Assembly: GCA_029834535.1 (NCBI GenBank)
Contig: JAQMWT010000319.1
Span: 62,001-126,000, forward strand
Reading direction: 5' to 3'
Origin: Chrysophaeum taylorii
Taxonomy: Eukaryota > Sar > Pelagophyceae > Pelagomonadales > Pelagomonadaceae
DNA: 64,000 nt
Notes under the pieces: model-generated
The model's database searches: none
What the model was told of the DNA's origin: nothing
Seen by the model: only the letters and a program-made list of their open reading frames with translations
Program-made: the position numbers and the translations under genes
Part shown: positions 8,445 to 19,743 of the stretch, one piece after another
How the letters are laid out: each line of letters starts with the position of its first letter
How positions within the stretch are numbered: position 1 is the stretch's first letter

Positions 8445-10431
8445 ATGAGGCGTGCCGCCAGCAAAGCAAGAATGAACATGAACAACATCCTGTTGGCACT
8501 TGGACGACGCGTGCCGAGCGAGCACACCATTCCGCGCCAGCCTCCTGTTGATGACGTCGCTCTTAGTCGTGCCGCGAATCATAATTATGCGGTCGTTCAG
8601 GCAACACCAACCGATGATGATGATGATGATGATTATGATGACGCCAGAGAAACCACCACGCGCGCCGTCCGGACCCCAGCCGCGCGCCCTCGACGACAAG
8701 CCGAATCTGGTGATCACGAGAGCCACCTGTTCACTCCGGCCGCGCGACGTCGACGAGCCGAGCCTGTTGGTCGCGAGGACCATGGGTCGACAGCCGCGCA
8801 CCCGCGACAAAAAGAGCCTCGCCTCGAGGTTAGCGCAAGATCTCGAGCGGACTTGATGCTGCACATCAGGGCGCCGCCGGCGCATGAACCCAACGATGAG
8901 CCGCATCCGATGAACGAGGCGCGGAACGATGCACCCGTCCCAGACTCCTCGGACGAAGTCAATGTGCCACCACGCTCCGCGCCGACACACCACCCACCTT
9001 GGATTGGGAATGACGCCGTAGCGCCCGAGGAGGAGACGCGTCAACGGGAGGAACCGCTCCACGATCAGGTTGAGCAAACGATGAAGAATGCGCGAGCGGT
9101 TCCGCGCGCCGAAGACGACCGAAACGAACCCGAGACTATCGAGCCGACCGAGGTGCCGCCTCGCCCCACGTATGGTCAGACGCGACATCATCGACGCGAC
9201 GACCAGTGCCCGCTGACAACCACAAATATCCAGACTTCGTCAGAGAGCGCCGACGAGCAGCCCGCTGTGCAGAGTTCTCGTGATTCTCGGCTCTCGGCTA
9301 ACCCCGGCAACCGATTGAGGAAGCGGAGGCGCCAAGGCCCTTCGGAGACGACGCCCCGCGTTACTCAGAACATCACAAGAACCTTGATTTGTTCGTGCAA
9401 TGGCGCGGGCTGTGACATATGTGGCGGGAGACGCAATGTCCCGCGAGTCGAGGCCGTACCCCTGGTCGACTCGCCGCCGATGACGCCTGAAATGACCGAA
9501 AAAGAAATGATGGATCTCGAATCGCTGAGCGTGATGAGACTCAAACAGCACGCGGATCGTCTCGGTGTCGAGCCCGACGACGACCCTCGCCAAAAGCACA
9601 CGTGGATCACCGCCATTCGACGTGCTGTCGCTCGGGAAACAACTACGAGCAACGCAAGCACAGCCATATCGCCCGAAACAGCGAGTAGGACCGAGCCGAA
9701 CCTCCCTGTCAACGTCCCCTCGCAGCACAACGACCACGCCACTACCTCGGGTGGGGGCGCCGCTGCTGCGACGAGTACGCGCGTGCCCGCGTCGCTGGCG
9801 ACTCAACGCGTTGACGAAACTCCCCCCCATCGAAGTGTACCGGACAGCGCCGACGAAGGGGAGACGGCACGCAGAGACGCGTCGGATGACCGGGATAATG
9901 AGCAGCTCGTCGCCAAGACGCCCTGCGCCGAGGCTACTGTCGAGGCGCTGCCGCTCGTGACACCCAACGCGACCGGCCAACCGGCGGACGAACGAGATGA
10001 TGATGACTCGTCTCGAACCTCAACACAACATGACGAGGAGGCCGTAGTACCCCCTCCCGCGTACAAAGCATCTTATCCTGGCGCGCTCATCGACGGCGGT
10101 GTGCTCGACATCACCGGCTTCGCCGAGCTCTTCGGCAACATCAGCAACGAGCAAACCTTGCAGAGTGCCATTGCGGCTGCGAAGAGCGCGTGGCAAAATC
10201 CCAGGTGCCGCAGAGGCTGGGAGGTGCTCGAAGCGGCGACCCAGCCGCAAGCGAATGACGCGGCGAGAGATGTGCGCATTAGATCCCCGCCCCGTCCCGT
10301 TTCTTATTGACGTGTATGATGCGCAGGTCTATAAAATGTCGCGTGCCGTCTTGATGCTTCTGCAGTTCGCCGACCACGTCAACCACGCCACCAAGTCCCG
10401 CGAGGTGGGGCGCACCAGAAATGGCTGTTGA
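8445..10431 (+). CDS. Large disordered protein with Cys cluster and SAP-like motif, function unknown
   Basis: The frame is open from far upstream. I start at the ATG at 8445 (MRRAASKAR; 8472 is an alternative) because earlier sequence is homopolymer-rich and overlaps exons of the previous gene. The product has about 643 residues if the 55-nt intron 10272-10326 (GTGCGC...GCGCAG, phase 0) is removed; it then ends with a hydrophobic helix, VYKMSRAVLMLLQFADHV. Most of it is charged and disordered (DDDDDDDYDD, many Arg/Pro/Glu). Two islands stand out: CSCNGAGCDICGG, a tight four-Cys cluster that could bind zinc, and LSVMRLKQHADRLGV followed by K-x2-WITAI, which looks like a SAP DNA-binding helix pair. 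A conserved-looking C-terminal block starts at LIDGGVLDITGFAELFG. It could be the 3' half of the preceding gene. Confidence 0.6.
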
Positions 10432-10718
10432 TGACGTCCTTTTATCGCATCGCTGCTGCTGAAGTACGGCGACGCAACCTGGCACACTTCAAAAAAAGGA
10501 TGAAGGAATGGTCTCCCACCAAGCTTCTTCTTGCCCATATGATGGTGACGGGGTCGCGATAACATTTGCCCCTCACAGGCTTTCTGTCTCAACCACACAC
10601 GCATTGAAATACCCCCACCCTGTCGCTGTAGGGAAAAAATTCAGGATACACGCCAGGATGATGGCACCGCATGATTAGAGGGCTTGCCGCGTGTTGGGTT
10701 GGCGCGCGCGCACTCAGG
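10432..10718. other. Intergenic region
   Basis: Nothing recognisable is seen between the disordered-protein gene and the DUF501 gene. It presumably carries the 3' end of one and the promoter of the other. Confidence 0.4.
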
Positions 10719-11414
10719 ATGGACGAGATGTCGTTGGTGGAAGCACAGCTCGGGTACCGCGTCGAAAATCAGTTACGAATCGTGGCGTGGACGAGCGATA
10801 AGCAGCCGGCGGTGATCGAGACATATCCGCTCAGGCGGAACCACCAGGACGTGCCTGTGGAGCCATTTCCGACCCTGTACTGGCTCACGGACCGTCGTCT
10901 CTCGGCAGCCGTGGCGACGGTGGAACGCGACGGCGGCATCAACTCGGCGCGACAGGCGATGCACAGCGACGTCGCGATGCTCGACGCGCTCGAAAGGGTC
11001 CACGAGCGCTACAAGCAGCGGCGGTGGTCGTTGCTGAGCGAGGAGGATCGCGATCTCGTCGTGGCCCGCGGGTGGCGAGAGAAGCTACAGGACGTTGGCG
11101 TGGCTGGCCTCCAAGACGCGACCAACGTCAAGTGCCTCCACGCGCACTACGCCCAATTCTTGGTCGACGTCACCGAGAGGATCGCGCCGCCGAACCCCAT
11201 CGGTGCCTGGGTCCACGACCACCTCCCCCCGCTTACGCGACTCCTCGCGCTCGGACACATCCCTTCGTACGCGGAGGTGTATACGGCTGCCAACAAGGCG
11301 CAACACCACCACCACCACCAGTACCACACTAGCAGTGTCATCTTGGGCGCCGGGCCGCCGGCGTGCTGCCATCAGCTCTCCGACGGCCCCCGAGGCCCGG
11401 ACGCGGCCGAATGA
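10719..11414 (+). CDS. DUF501 family protein
   Basis: The product has 231 residues from the ATG at 10719 (MDEMSLVEAQLGYRV); the upstream ATG at 10671 adds a poor leader. Family hallmarks in order are VEAQLGYRV, IETYPLR, FPTLYWLTDRRLSAAVATVE, then the helical HERYKQRR, and GVAGLQDATNVKCLHAHYA with the invariant VKCLHAHYA. DUF501 proteins occur in actinobacteria, plants and algae; no biochemical role is established, so none is assigned. The C-terminal 35 residues, starting at a His run (about 11,304-11,321), are low-complexity and outside the domain. The 3' UTR begins with the microsatellite GAATGAATGAATGAATGAAT. Confidence 0.88.
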   Translation: MDEMSLVEAQLGYRVENQLRIVAWTSDKQPAVIETYPLRRNHQDVPVEPFPTLYWLTDRRLSAAVATVERDGGINSARQAMHSDVAMLDALERVHERYKQRRWSLLSEEDRDLVVARGWREKLQDVGVAGLQDATNVKCLHAHYAQFLVDVTERIAPPNPIGAWVHDHLPPLTRLLALGHIPSYAEVYTAANKAQHHHHHQYHTSSVILGAGPPACCHQLSDGPRGPDAAE

Positions 11415-11606
11415 ATGAATGAATGAATGAATTGACATGTACAGAGCTGCACACTCCAAAACCCTTGTTTGTTTGCGCGATATGTATTATTACAGTTCTC
11501 TTTCAATGGTTCGTTCGGCGGTTCAAGTCAAGTTCAAGTTTACAAGGGGCGTTTTCGTCGTCGATGAAGTTGTCGTTCTGAGTCCCAGACGACGGCGAAT
11601 GGTCGC

Positions 11607-13346
11607 ATGATGAGCCTGCGCGTTGGTCGTCGAGCATTCGAGAGGTGGGTAGGCGTGGGAGGGCTCGAAAGATGCCGGAGAGTGCGAGGGCTCAAGACGT
11701 GGGTGCCGCGGGACGAGGCGAGTTTGCAACGGTTCGCAACGACGTCGCTGATGCACGAGTACACGCAAATGCAGCTAAAGATGGCGGAGCGGCTCGTGCC
11801 GTGGTTTCTCGACCAGATGCCCGCGTCGTACTTTCGAAGCGTAAGCGAAGCGGACCGGCTCCAGCACCTGCGGGCGATTTCGGCGCTCCATAGCCACGAG
11901 GGCGAAGACGAGCTGCGGGTGGTCACGTCGACCGAGGACGAGCGGGTCGTGACGATCGCGCGGACGGGCAACAGGCCAGGGGTGCTGCTGCGGCAGGTCC
12001 AGCAGCTCACGCACGAGCCGGGGCGGCTCTCGCAGGTCAAGGTGTTCACGTCGCGCGACGAGTCTCTGTGCCTGAACGTCTTCGTCTTCGACACCAAGCC
12101 AGAGGCGCGCAAGGCGTCGGGAGACGACGCGCTGCGGAACGCCGCGTTGTGGGCGCCCCACGAGTCGTACGCAGCCAAGCTGATGGGGGAGGCGGGGTTC
12201 GACAACCTCGCAGCGGCGCAGTTCTTCGGTCCCGACGCCGTCCGCGAGTACCTCGCGCGATGTCCCGCGTCGTACCTGGCCAAGGTGCGGCCGATGCGGC
12301 TCTGGCAGCAGCGCGAGTTGTGGGAGCGCGCGAGGTACGGGGAGCACGTCAAAGCGCAGCTTGTGCGCGCGTCCCCCGTCAACGACGACGTCGAGGAGCG
12401 CGGCTGGTGGATCCAGATCGCCGCGCCGTCGATCCGGCCGCGCGGCTTTTTGCGCCGGATTCTGCGCGCTCTCAACGCGTCCGAATTGTCGATCGAGCGG
12501 TGTCACCTCGACGTCATCGACGGTGTTGCGATGATTCGGGTGCTGGTGGTGACTCCCGACGGCGAGAAGTGGGCCGACGACGACACGTCCGAGGGCTGGC
12601 GAGACGTGCTCCACGCGATTGAGCGCATCAAGTGGCTCAGCGACCAGACGATCGACCTCGCGCTCGCGACCGGGCCGCAGCCCCCGAGCCACCTCGAGCT
12701 CGTGCGTGCCGAGGCGAAGACGGCACTCTGCGCGCTCGCCCACTCGAGGCTCGCGGCCTCCGACGCGATCGCCTATTCGCGCTCGGCCGTCGCCGAGACG
12801 GTCGCGCACTCGCGGTATAAGAGCATCGCGAGGGACGCAGCCGAACTGGCGCTTCACCGATCGTCCCCCGACCTCTGCGATGAAGGCTGCGGCTTGGTCG
12901 AGGATCCCGTGCTTCTCAAGGAGCGCATCAAGGGCGCGACGGCTGGCGTCGACAACGCGGCCAAGCGCATCCTCGACGCGCTCGTCGACGTCGCGACGAG
13001 CGTCGAGACGTCGAACGCGTCGCCCGACAAGCCCCGGTGCGCCCTCGCGTTCGCGCTCAACCCCGCGAAATTCCTGCGCGCGGGCAGCACCACATCCTCG
13101 GACCACGACGACGATGAGGGAGATCCATCACCAGCAGCATCGAAGAGCAACAACAACAACAACAACAACAACGACGCGATGCCGTACTCGATTATCTTCT
13201 CGCACGGCCGACGCTTCGACGGCTATCACGTGCGGTTTCGCAAGATCGCGCGCGGCGGCATGCGCCTCGTGACGCCGCGGACCCCCGAGGCCATCAGCTG
13301 GGAAGCGAGCCGGCACTTCGACGAGTGTTTCAACCTGGCCTTTGCG

Positions 13347-13381
<35 letters not shown>

Positions 13382-13775
13382 GTCCAAGGCGGTCCTTCTC
13401 CTCGACACGCTGACGCCCGACGGACGCGAAGACTACGACGACGACGTCCTCGTCGACGAGACCGTCACGCTCAAGCACTACGCGTGCCGCCAGGCCGTCA
13501 AGGCCTTCACGGATAGCATCCTCGACCTGGCCCTCGCGACCAACGACATGATCTACCTCGGGCCCGACGAGCAGATCTTGCCCGAGGACATCGAGTGGGT
13601 CGTCGGCAACGCCGAACTTCGCGGCCACCCGGTCCCCGATGCGTTCATGAGCTCGAAACCCGACGCGGGGATCAACCACAAGACCTACGGCGTCACCAGC
13701 GAGGGCGTCGTTGTTTTCGTCGAGCAGGCGCTCAATTCCATCGGCCGAAACCCGCGAGACGAACCTTTCACAATA

Positions 13776-13810
<35 letters not shown>

Positions 13811-14873
13811 AAACATGCTCAAGTTCCTCTTCCGCGACTTTGGCGACAACGTCCGCGTCGTCGGGGTCGCCGACGGCTCGGGGTGCGCCGAGGACCCGGC
13901 GGGCCTCGACCGCGCCGAGCTCGAGCGTCTCGTCTCCGTCGAGCTGCCCGTCTCGAACTTCGACCCGAATCTCCTCTCGCCGTCGGGCGCGATTCACGAC
14001 GCCCAAACCGACGACGGCGCCGCGATGCGCGATTCGATGCACGCGCGCGTCCAGGCCGACGTCTTCGTGCCCGCCGGCGGCCGTCCGGCGACGCTTAACG
14101 CCCAGAACGTCGACGCGTTCTTCGGGAAAGACGGACGTCCGTCGTCGACGATCGTCGTCGAGGGCGCCAACCTCTTCCTCACGCCCGAGGCCCGCAAGGC
14201 CCTCTACCGCCGCGGCGGCGTTCGGGTCGTCAAGGACTCCTCCGCAAACAAGTGTGGCGTCGTCTGCTCGAGTCTCGAGATATTGTGCGCGCACGTCCTC
14301 GACCGCTCGGAGTTCGAGGCCTTCAAGCCCGCCATCGTCGCCGAGATTATCCAAAAATTGAGGCACCTCGCCTGCCTCGAGGCCAAGCTGTTGTTTCGGG
14401 AAATGGCCCACTACCCCGGCGACCTCCCCGAGTTCTCCACCCGCATCAGCCACTGCATCACCACCATCAAGGACCACCTCATCGACCACTTCGACGGCTC
14501 CCGCGCCGACGCCGCCTTCGATACCGACACGCCCGTCCTGACTCTCTTCAAGAAACTCGCCCCCGACCACCTCCCCCCGACCCTCGCCACCTTCGCCGTC
14601 GACCGAGCCCACCGCCTTCCCACGGGCTACGTGGCTGCCGCGTGCGCCTCCTTCGTCGCCAGTCGCCTCGTCTACGCCGAGGGTATCAACTTCTGCGAGA
14701 CTCTCCCGAAGGACCGTCTCGCGCAAATCGCTCTCGACTTTGTCGAGGCCCAGCACAATACCCAGAAGGTCGTAGAGGCGGTCAAGACGGCCGACGGCCT
14801 CGACGACGTCAACCGCGACGTCATCGTCCGCCTCCTCGATCGCGGCGGCGCGAGAGCCAGCCTCGATCTCTGA
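11607..14873 (+). CDS. GDH2: NAD-specific glutamate dehydrogenase, large type, probably mitochondrial
   Basis: This single exon encodes 1088 residues. The N-terminus (MMSLRVGRRAFERW...) is Arg-rich without acids, as expected for a mitochondrial targeting peptide. The first 500 or so residues are the regulatory region of the large GDH classes. The catalytic part has RKIARGGMRLVTPRTPE near 550, then KDIPEGGSKAVLLL near 585 (the GGSKG-like lysine loop), GINHKTYGVTSEG near 690, and the nucleotide-binding GGPDGDVAGNML near 728. It catalyses the reversible oxidative deamination of glutamate to 2-oxoglutarate and ammonia with NAD. An Asn run (AAC repeat at about 13,149-13,172) sits in a loop just before the catalytic region and is species-specific filler. 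A mini-ORF starting at ATG 11599 overlaps the start. AATAAA follows the stop by about 20 bp. Confidence 0.95.
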
Positions 14874-14888
14874 CTTGCCGAGACACCA

Positions 14889-14995
14889 AGAAAAATAAAG
14901 AAAGAAAGAAAGAAAGAAAGAAAGGAACGGTGCGCTTCGCATCACCTTCCTCGGCACATCCGACGACGACGACGACGACGACGACGACGTCATCA
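14889..14995. repeat. AAAG and GAC microsatellites in the 3' flank of the dehydrogenase gene
   Basis: AATAAA is followed by AAAG repeated about eight times (about 14,896-14,925), then a GAC run at about 14,964-14,990. These are simple repeats with no gene. Confidence 0.8.
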
Positions 14996-15100
14996 TCCAC
15001 CACCACCCTGACCTCCACTAAGTTTTGCACTCCTGTCCTGCCCCCCCTTCTATTATTATTATTAGTCGATAGACCGTTCTCAACGGATCAATACTTTCGA

Positions 15101-15134
15101 ATGTCGAGGGAAGCAGATGATGTGCGGGTGCTCT

Positions 15135-15165
<31 letters not shown>

Positions 15166-16267
15166 AGGAGGGCTTCCCGTGTACGACGCCGCGGCACGCC
15201 GCGCGCGACTGAAGGCGCTCGAGATGTCGGCCCACCGTCGCGCCGAGTACAGGTCGGAGCGGTGGCTAGGCACCGTCACGGATATCCGCGGACGCAACCT
15301 CGCTTTCCTCGCGTGGCCGTGGGTATGGATCGTGGTGTTCTCGGTCGCGTGGACCTCGCTCGCGCCGCGACGCGTCGCGCGACGAGCCACAGCCCTCGCG
15401 GCCGCGGTGTCAATCGTGCAGTCCGCGCTCGCCTTCCTCCTCGTGTTCAGGCTGGCGCGCGCCGCGCAGCGGTACTGGGAAGCGAGGCAGGCGGCGGGAG
15501 CAATGATCGCGTCGTGTCGAACGCTCGCGTCGACGGCCACCGCGTCGATGGGGTTCGAGGGGTCGGAGGTCGTCCGGCGGCTGCTCGCGGCGTTTCCGGT
15601 CGCTACAAAAAATTACCTCCGCCGCGTCAGAGGCGACGAGCGCCAACTCGCGGGGCTCGTGTCATCTCGCGACGCGCGAGCCCTCCTCGACGCCGAGTGC
15701 CAGCCCATCTGGTGCGTCGACGCCGTGCGTGCCGCAGTCGTCCGTTGGGCGCGGCGAAAAGGCTCGCACCTCGAAGCCCATCTCGCGTCGAATCTCGTGC
15801 GCGACCTCGACGACCTCACCCTGCACTTTGGCGCGATGGAGCGCATCAACAACACGCCCCTCCCCTTCGTCTACGTCGCCCACCTCCGCGTCTTTTTGCT
15901 CGTCTTCCTCTTCGCGCTCCCCGTGGCATACGGGGGTATCTGGGGCTGGGGCACGCCCCTCGCGACCGCCCTGATAGCCTTCGCGTTGTTAGGGATCGAG
16001 GCTGCCGCCGTCGAGTGCGAGCGCCCTTTCGCCCGAGAACCAAACCACTTTGCCCTCGAGGCCTTCTGCGTCCTCGTCGACGCCAACGTCCACCAGACCG
16101 CGGCCTTCTTCTTTCACCACGACGAACCACCCGCCGCTGCTGCTTCTTCTTCCAAGCAAAACAGCCCCCAAAGACGACGCAATGACGACGGCGACGGAGC
16201 TGCGAGACTCGGTGGTGATTTTGTTGCGGTCGGACGGACGGACGAGTCAGCGAGCCTGCGACCATGA
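15101..16267 (+). CDS. Bestrophin / UPF0187-like anion channel
   Basis: The product has 388 residues from the ATG at 15101. An acidic Asp run near residue 15 is followed by YRSERWLGTVTDIRGRNL and a first membrane helix (AWPWVWIVVFSVAWTSL), as in bestrophins of the plant/bacterial type. LVFRLARAAQRYWEARQAAG is the conserved second segment. PLPFVYVAHLRVFLLVFLFA and the adjoining helices form the pore end, and IEAAAVECERPFAREPNHF matches the family's E-x-P-F region. These channels pass chloride or bicarbonate; algal relatives sit in thylakoids or the plasma membrane, but location is not shown here. The C-terminal 50 residues are low-complexity. It lies about 230 bp downstream of the dehydrogenase gene, on the same strand. 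Confidence 0.87.
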
Positions 16268-16528
16268 CTCTCTACGGTGAATGTGAAATTTTAGACGAAG
16301 TGAATTTTAATTGTGTCCGCCGCCGAAAACGCAAGATTTCATTTTTTTGCCCATCGCCGCATGTCAGCCAGCCGGCCGGGGCGGCCACAAACGTATAGGG
16401 TAAGTAAGTAAGTAAGTAAGTAAGTAAGGGTTATCTCAGTCATTCAAACCACAGGACAGAAACGCATCCACAAACGAACAGCCGATATTCGTGTTTTTTT
16501 CTTGGCTTCGGTGGTCGTCCACCGCTTC
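16268..16528. repeat. Intergenic region with (GTAA)n microsatellite
   Basis: TAAG repeated seven times occupies about 16,400-16,428. Otherwise nothing is seen apart from space for a promoter of the next gene. Confidence 0.7.
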
Positions 16529-17809
16529 ATGGTGCGAACGGCTGTCGGTCCCAGTCGCTACGCAAGCCATACCCTCGCCCAGCTCAAGGCCGAGATAAAA
16601 GAGCGGAAGAATGCCTATTCATGGTTCAAGGCGGAGGCGGTGCGTCGGCGAAAGGAAAAGAACGACAATGGGACGTCAGGCGAGTTAAATATGCAAGAGA
16701 TGAAAAAACTATTAGAAGACCGTGATAATCGGGTGACCTGTGAGTACTGGGCCATCGGCCAGGCGGTCGTGCTCGCCGACTGCGAAGATTCACCTCAGAG
16801 CGCAAACAACCTCTGCGGCGCGGACGGGCCGAGCAACCTCGACGAGGACGAAGCGGAGAACGCGCTCAAGGAAGTGTCTTTGACGGAGATAGACGACTTG
16901 GGCTACAAACGCGTTGTCGATCGACTCTGGCTCTCGAGGGAACTTCTGCGTTTCCCACAAATCGCCGTCGAACAGGAGGAGGCGTTCAAGGAATCGATGC
17001 TCGCGGTCCTTCGACGTTCCAAGGCAGCGACTAGTTCGAATCACGACCTGATCAAAGCCGTCGGCGACATGCGCTCCGCAACATGGGCCACAGCGGCGCG
17101 TTCGACTGGAGCGGGCTCGTCGGTTGTCCGCGCTGATCTCAAGTGCCGACTCGTTCACCTGCTGACCGACCCGAACCTGAGCCGCGTCGCTCCGAAGTAC
17201 GGAGAGGGGAAGACGAGGGAGGAGCAGGACGCGAACAACGACGATGATCGCGGCGATGTCTGGGAGGGCGATAAGAGTTTCGCGCGCTACTTCAACGACC
17301 AGGACTGGAAGCCTCAGCACGTCGCCTCGGACGACGCGACCGTTCGCGATCTCGATCCCTCGCTCGGCCCGAAACATCCGCTAACGGGTGACGCCCTGAA
17401 GAAGCTGATGTCCAAGTGCCGAAACGAGTTCACGACGGCGTATTCAAAATGGGACGCGTCGGGCCAAAACGACCCGTCATGTTTTTCCAACTTTGATGAC
17501 GGGGGGAAAAACTACCTCCAGTACCGGTTTTTCGCGCTGAAGGACTCGCCGAGACTGGAACTGGCGACGAAGCTGGTCCCCGAGGATGCTGCTGCCGATA
17601 TGGGTGGCGGGAGGGACTCGGTGAGGAAGGCCCGCCAGGATTTTCAGGAGACGCACAACGAACTGCACGATGCCCAGAAAGACTTCTTTCGAGCCGAGTC
17701 GAAGAAGGCGGCCGAGTCGAAGAAGGCGGCCGTCGAAGCGCGGTACCTCGAAATCGAGACGAAGAAGGCGGGCATTCAAGCCATAAGCGCTACTATTGCA
17801 GAACTTTAG
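16529..17809 (+). CDS. Unrecognised protein with C-terminal coiled coil; TAG stop followed by in-frame extension
   Basis: The product has about 426 residues from the first ATG at 16529. The N-terminal helix is Lys/Arg/Glu-rich (LAQLKAEIKERKNAYSWFKA). The middle is acidic. A distinctive block near residues 280-340 reads LKKLMSKCRNEFTTAYSKW, then SGQNDPSCFSNF and KNYLQYRFFALKD. The end is a coiled coil with the repeat ESKKAA. The frame stops at TAG 17807-17809, but the same frame then stays open for 30 codons (GSDDPEDRALARRLAVKRRK...) to TAA at 17,902, which overlaps a likely AATAAA poly(A) signal. The true C-terminus may therefore include that extension, with the TAG a mutation, a sequence error or a read-through site. 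I do not recognise the family; such proteins are sometimes parts of transposons, so host origin is not certain. Confidence 0.55.
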   Translation: MVRTAVGPSRYASHTLAQLKAEIKERKNAYSWFKAEAVRRRKEKNDNGTSGELNMQEMKKLLEDRDNRVTCEYWAIGQAVVLADCEDSPQSANNLCGADGPSNLDEDEAENALKEVSLTEIDDLGYKRVVDRLWLSRELLRFPQIAVEQEEAFKESMLAVLRRSKAATSSNHDLIKAVGDMRSATWATAARSTGAGSSVVRADLKCRLVHLLTDPNLSRVAPKYGEGKTREEQDANNDDDRGDVWEGDKSFARYFNDQDWKPQHVASDDATVRDLDPSLGPKHPLTGDALKKLMSKCRNEFTTAYSKWDASGQNDPSCFSNFDDGGKNYLQYRFFALKDSPRLELATKLVPEDAAADMGGGRDSVRKARQDFQETHNELHDAQKDFFRAESKKAAESKKAAVEARYLEIETKKAGIQAISATIAEL

Positions 17810-17902
17810 GGTAGCGATGACCCGGAGGACCGCGCTCTCGCTAGAAGGCTTGCGGTCAAGCGTCGGAAACTCGCCGCAACTCTCCTCCTCGACGACGAAT
17901 AA

Positions 17903-19565
17903 AAAGGAGAGACGTCGCGCGTCGTTGTCGCTGGCCCTTCCTTTCCTCTCGTTGTTCGCCCTGCCACTTGCACTGGCCCTCCTCGTTCGTCACTCTGCTG
18001 CGAAAGAGCTTCTCCCTTCGAATTTAGACCGCATCTCGCGCACACTTTTTGATAAGGGAGTTGTCCCTTTCTCGAGATCTGCGCGGACCGACCATTCGTC
18101 GAAACTACATTTTTGGCGGAATCAGACAGGACGCGCCAAAGTGGCATGCTGCAGTCTCTTCGTGATTTGAGCAGCAAGCAAGCCCTCAAAAGAGCATATG
18201 ATGCGCGAGGGATCGGATCGCCAACCTCGAGTGCCCTGAGAGGTCTGGTCAGGCCGTCGCCGAACATTCTCTTTTTGAGATCATGCACGCGCTCTGCAAC
18301 AAACCCGCCGCCGTCGCCGCGCATATAATATTCGACCTGTCTGCTGCTGTCGACGCGTGACACATCGATGCACGAGTTTAACAGGATCTCATGCACGCGA
18401 AGACTACTTGCTTGACCACCAAAGCTGTCAACGAGCAGCTGCTAAGCAGCCCCAAGAGGATATCTATCCCACCGCATCGTCAGAATGTCAAAGGCACACT
18501 CGATGGTGATGCGGGAGTTGGAATGAAACGCGTCGAAGCTGATTTTTTTTTGCGCGTCCAGGTTACACCATATGGCTGGCCAGGGAACGAAAACTGGAGT
18601 GCGTTCAGGTTGCGCCCCGGCCAGGGAACGACCGTGACAACGAACTCACCGGGGCTCGGTAAGCGGCGTTACCGGCAGTCCAGTACGGCTGCAACATCCG
18701 CCCAGCATCGAGCTCCGATCCGACCCAGCTCGCGTTGAAAGCGGTGGAGTCGTCAGTACCCCGGGAGCACCGGGGACTTTCGAAGAGAAACCCCTTCTTC
18801 GCGTCGCAGACGGCCTCAAGGTCGAAGGCCTAGAAGCAAGTTCGGTTGTAGCAGTGTCTTGCCGCCGCACTCTCGCGACCGACCGCGGGTAGTTTGGGGA
18901 TGCAAACCGCCATCCCATCAATGGTGCCTACGCAGCCACGGACGACGTTGCCGCTCCGCGAACGGCGATCACCAACCCACGGCACACTATCGCCCCAAGA
19001 CAGGAAATCCTGGCAAACCTGCCGACAGCCGAGACCTTCTCGCGACAGCAGCCGAGCCCTCCTTGCGACCCTCCGCTTGTCGTGCCGCGTCGATCAAATC
19101 CGCAAGCTCCCTCCACGCGGGATGGACTCCGCCGGGTTTTGAGAGGGCCAAACGACCGCGAAAAGATGGCCCGTCCACCGCGCGTGCTGCAAGGCAGATC
19201 AGTCTCCGCGGCTGCCGCTGGCGCTGCCTGGCTCGGGAGCAGCCGCCGCCGCCTCGCGCGCAACGTTCAAACCACGGTGGTCAACTCAACGTTTTCTCTC
19301 AAGCGAGCGCTGGCGCGCTTGTGCGCCTTGCGCCGCGGTCATTCATCGTGCCCTCAAGGCACCGCTCGAGGTCTCGACGCCCCGCCCAGAGTCCACGATC
19401 GATCGACTTTCTTGTCGACCTTCAAGTCGGTCCTCACCGCCGGCCGAGTCTCCACGATCGACCTCATCCCGACGCGTCGTCGAGTCCGGATGACGTCAGC
19501 TTCCAACGGAGGACACTAAGCTGGCAATCAATCAATCCATCGTTCGGATCATCATCGTCTAGTGA
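17903..19565. other. Gene-less stretch
   Basis: Both strands carry only short or compositionally biased open frames without recognisable domains. I see no supported gene. The sequence is moderately GC-rich and could hold decayed coding DNA. Confidence 0.4.
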
Positions 19566-19702
19566 CCCACCCACCCACATCCTTCATATGCTCCCCACAC
19601 CCCCCCCCCCCTCTTAGCAGGAGTCGACATTTAAAGACCCACCCACATCCTTCATGCTCCCCACACACACACACCCCCCTCTTAGCAGTCGACATTTAAA
19701 GA
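19566..19702. repeat. Tandem duplication (about 66-bp unit) just upstream of the capping-enzyme gene
   Basis: The unit, from CCCACCCACATCCTTCAT through CTCTTAGCAG to CGACATTTAAAGAC, occurs twice back to back (about 19,570-19,637 and 19,638-19,702). The copies differ by a CA-repeat or C-run in the middle. It ends about 42 bp before the ATG at 19,744, so it lies in the promoter or 5' UTR. Confidence 0.8.
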
Positions 19703-19743
19703 CTGACGGAGGGTCGAGGAAGCGGTGGTCGAGCCAGGCGACG

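Noticed and set aside
13128-14996. 622-codon minus-strand frame opposite the glutamate dehydrogenase gene
   Set aside because: Shadow of a strongly supported gene; its translation is rich in V, D, E and G with no domain.
14252-15100. Upstream open frame joined to the bestrophin-like gene
   Set aside because: It overlaps the dehydrogenase gene in another frame; the bestrophin similarity begins only after the ATG at 15101.
18859-19617. 252-codon plus-strand frame before the capping gene
   Set aside because: It is Arg/Ser/Pro-rich with no domain, runs into the tandem repeat, and has competing frames on both strands.
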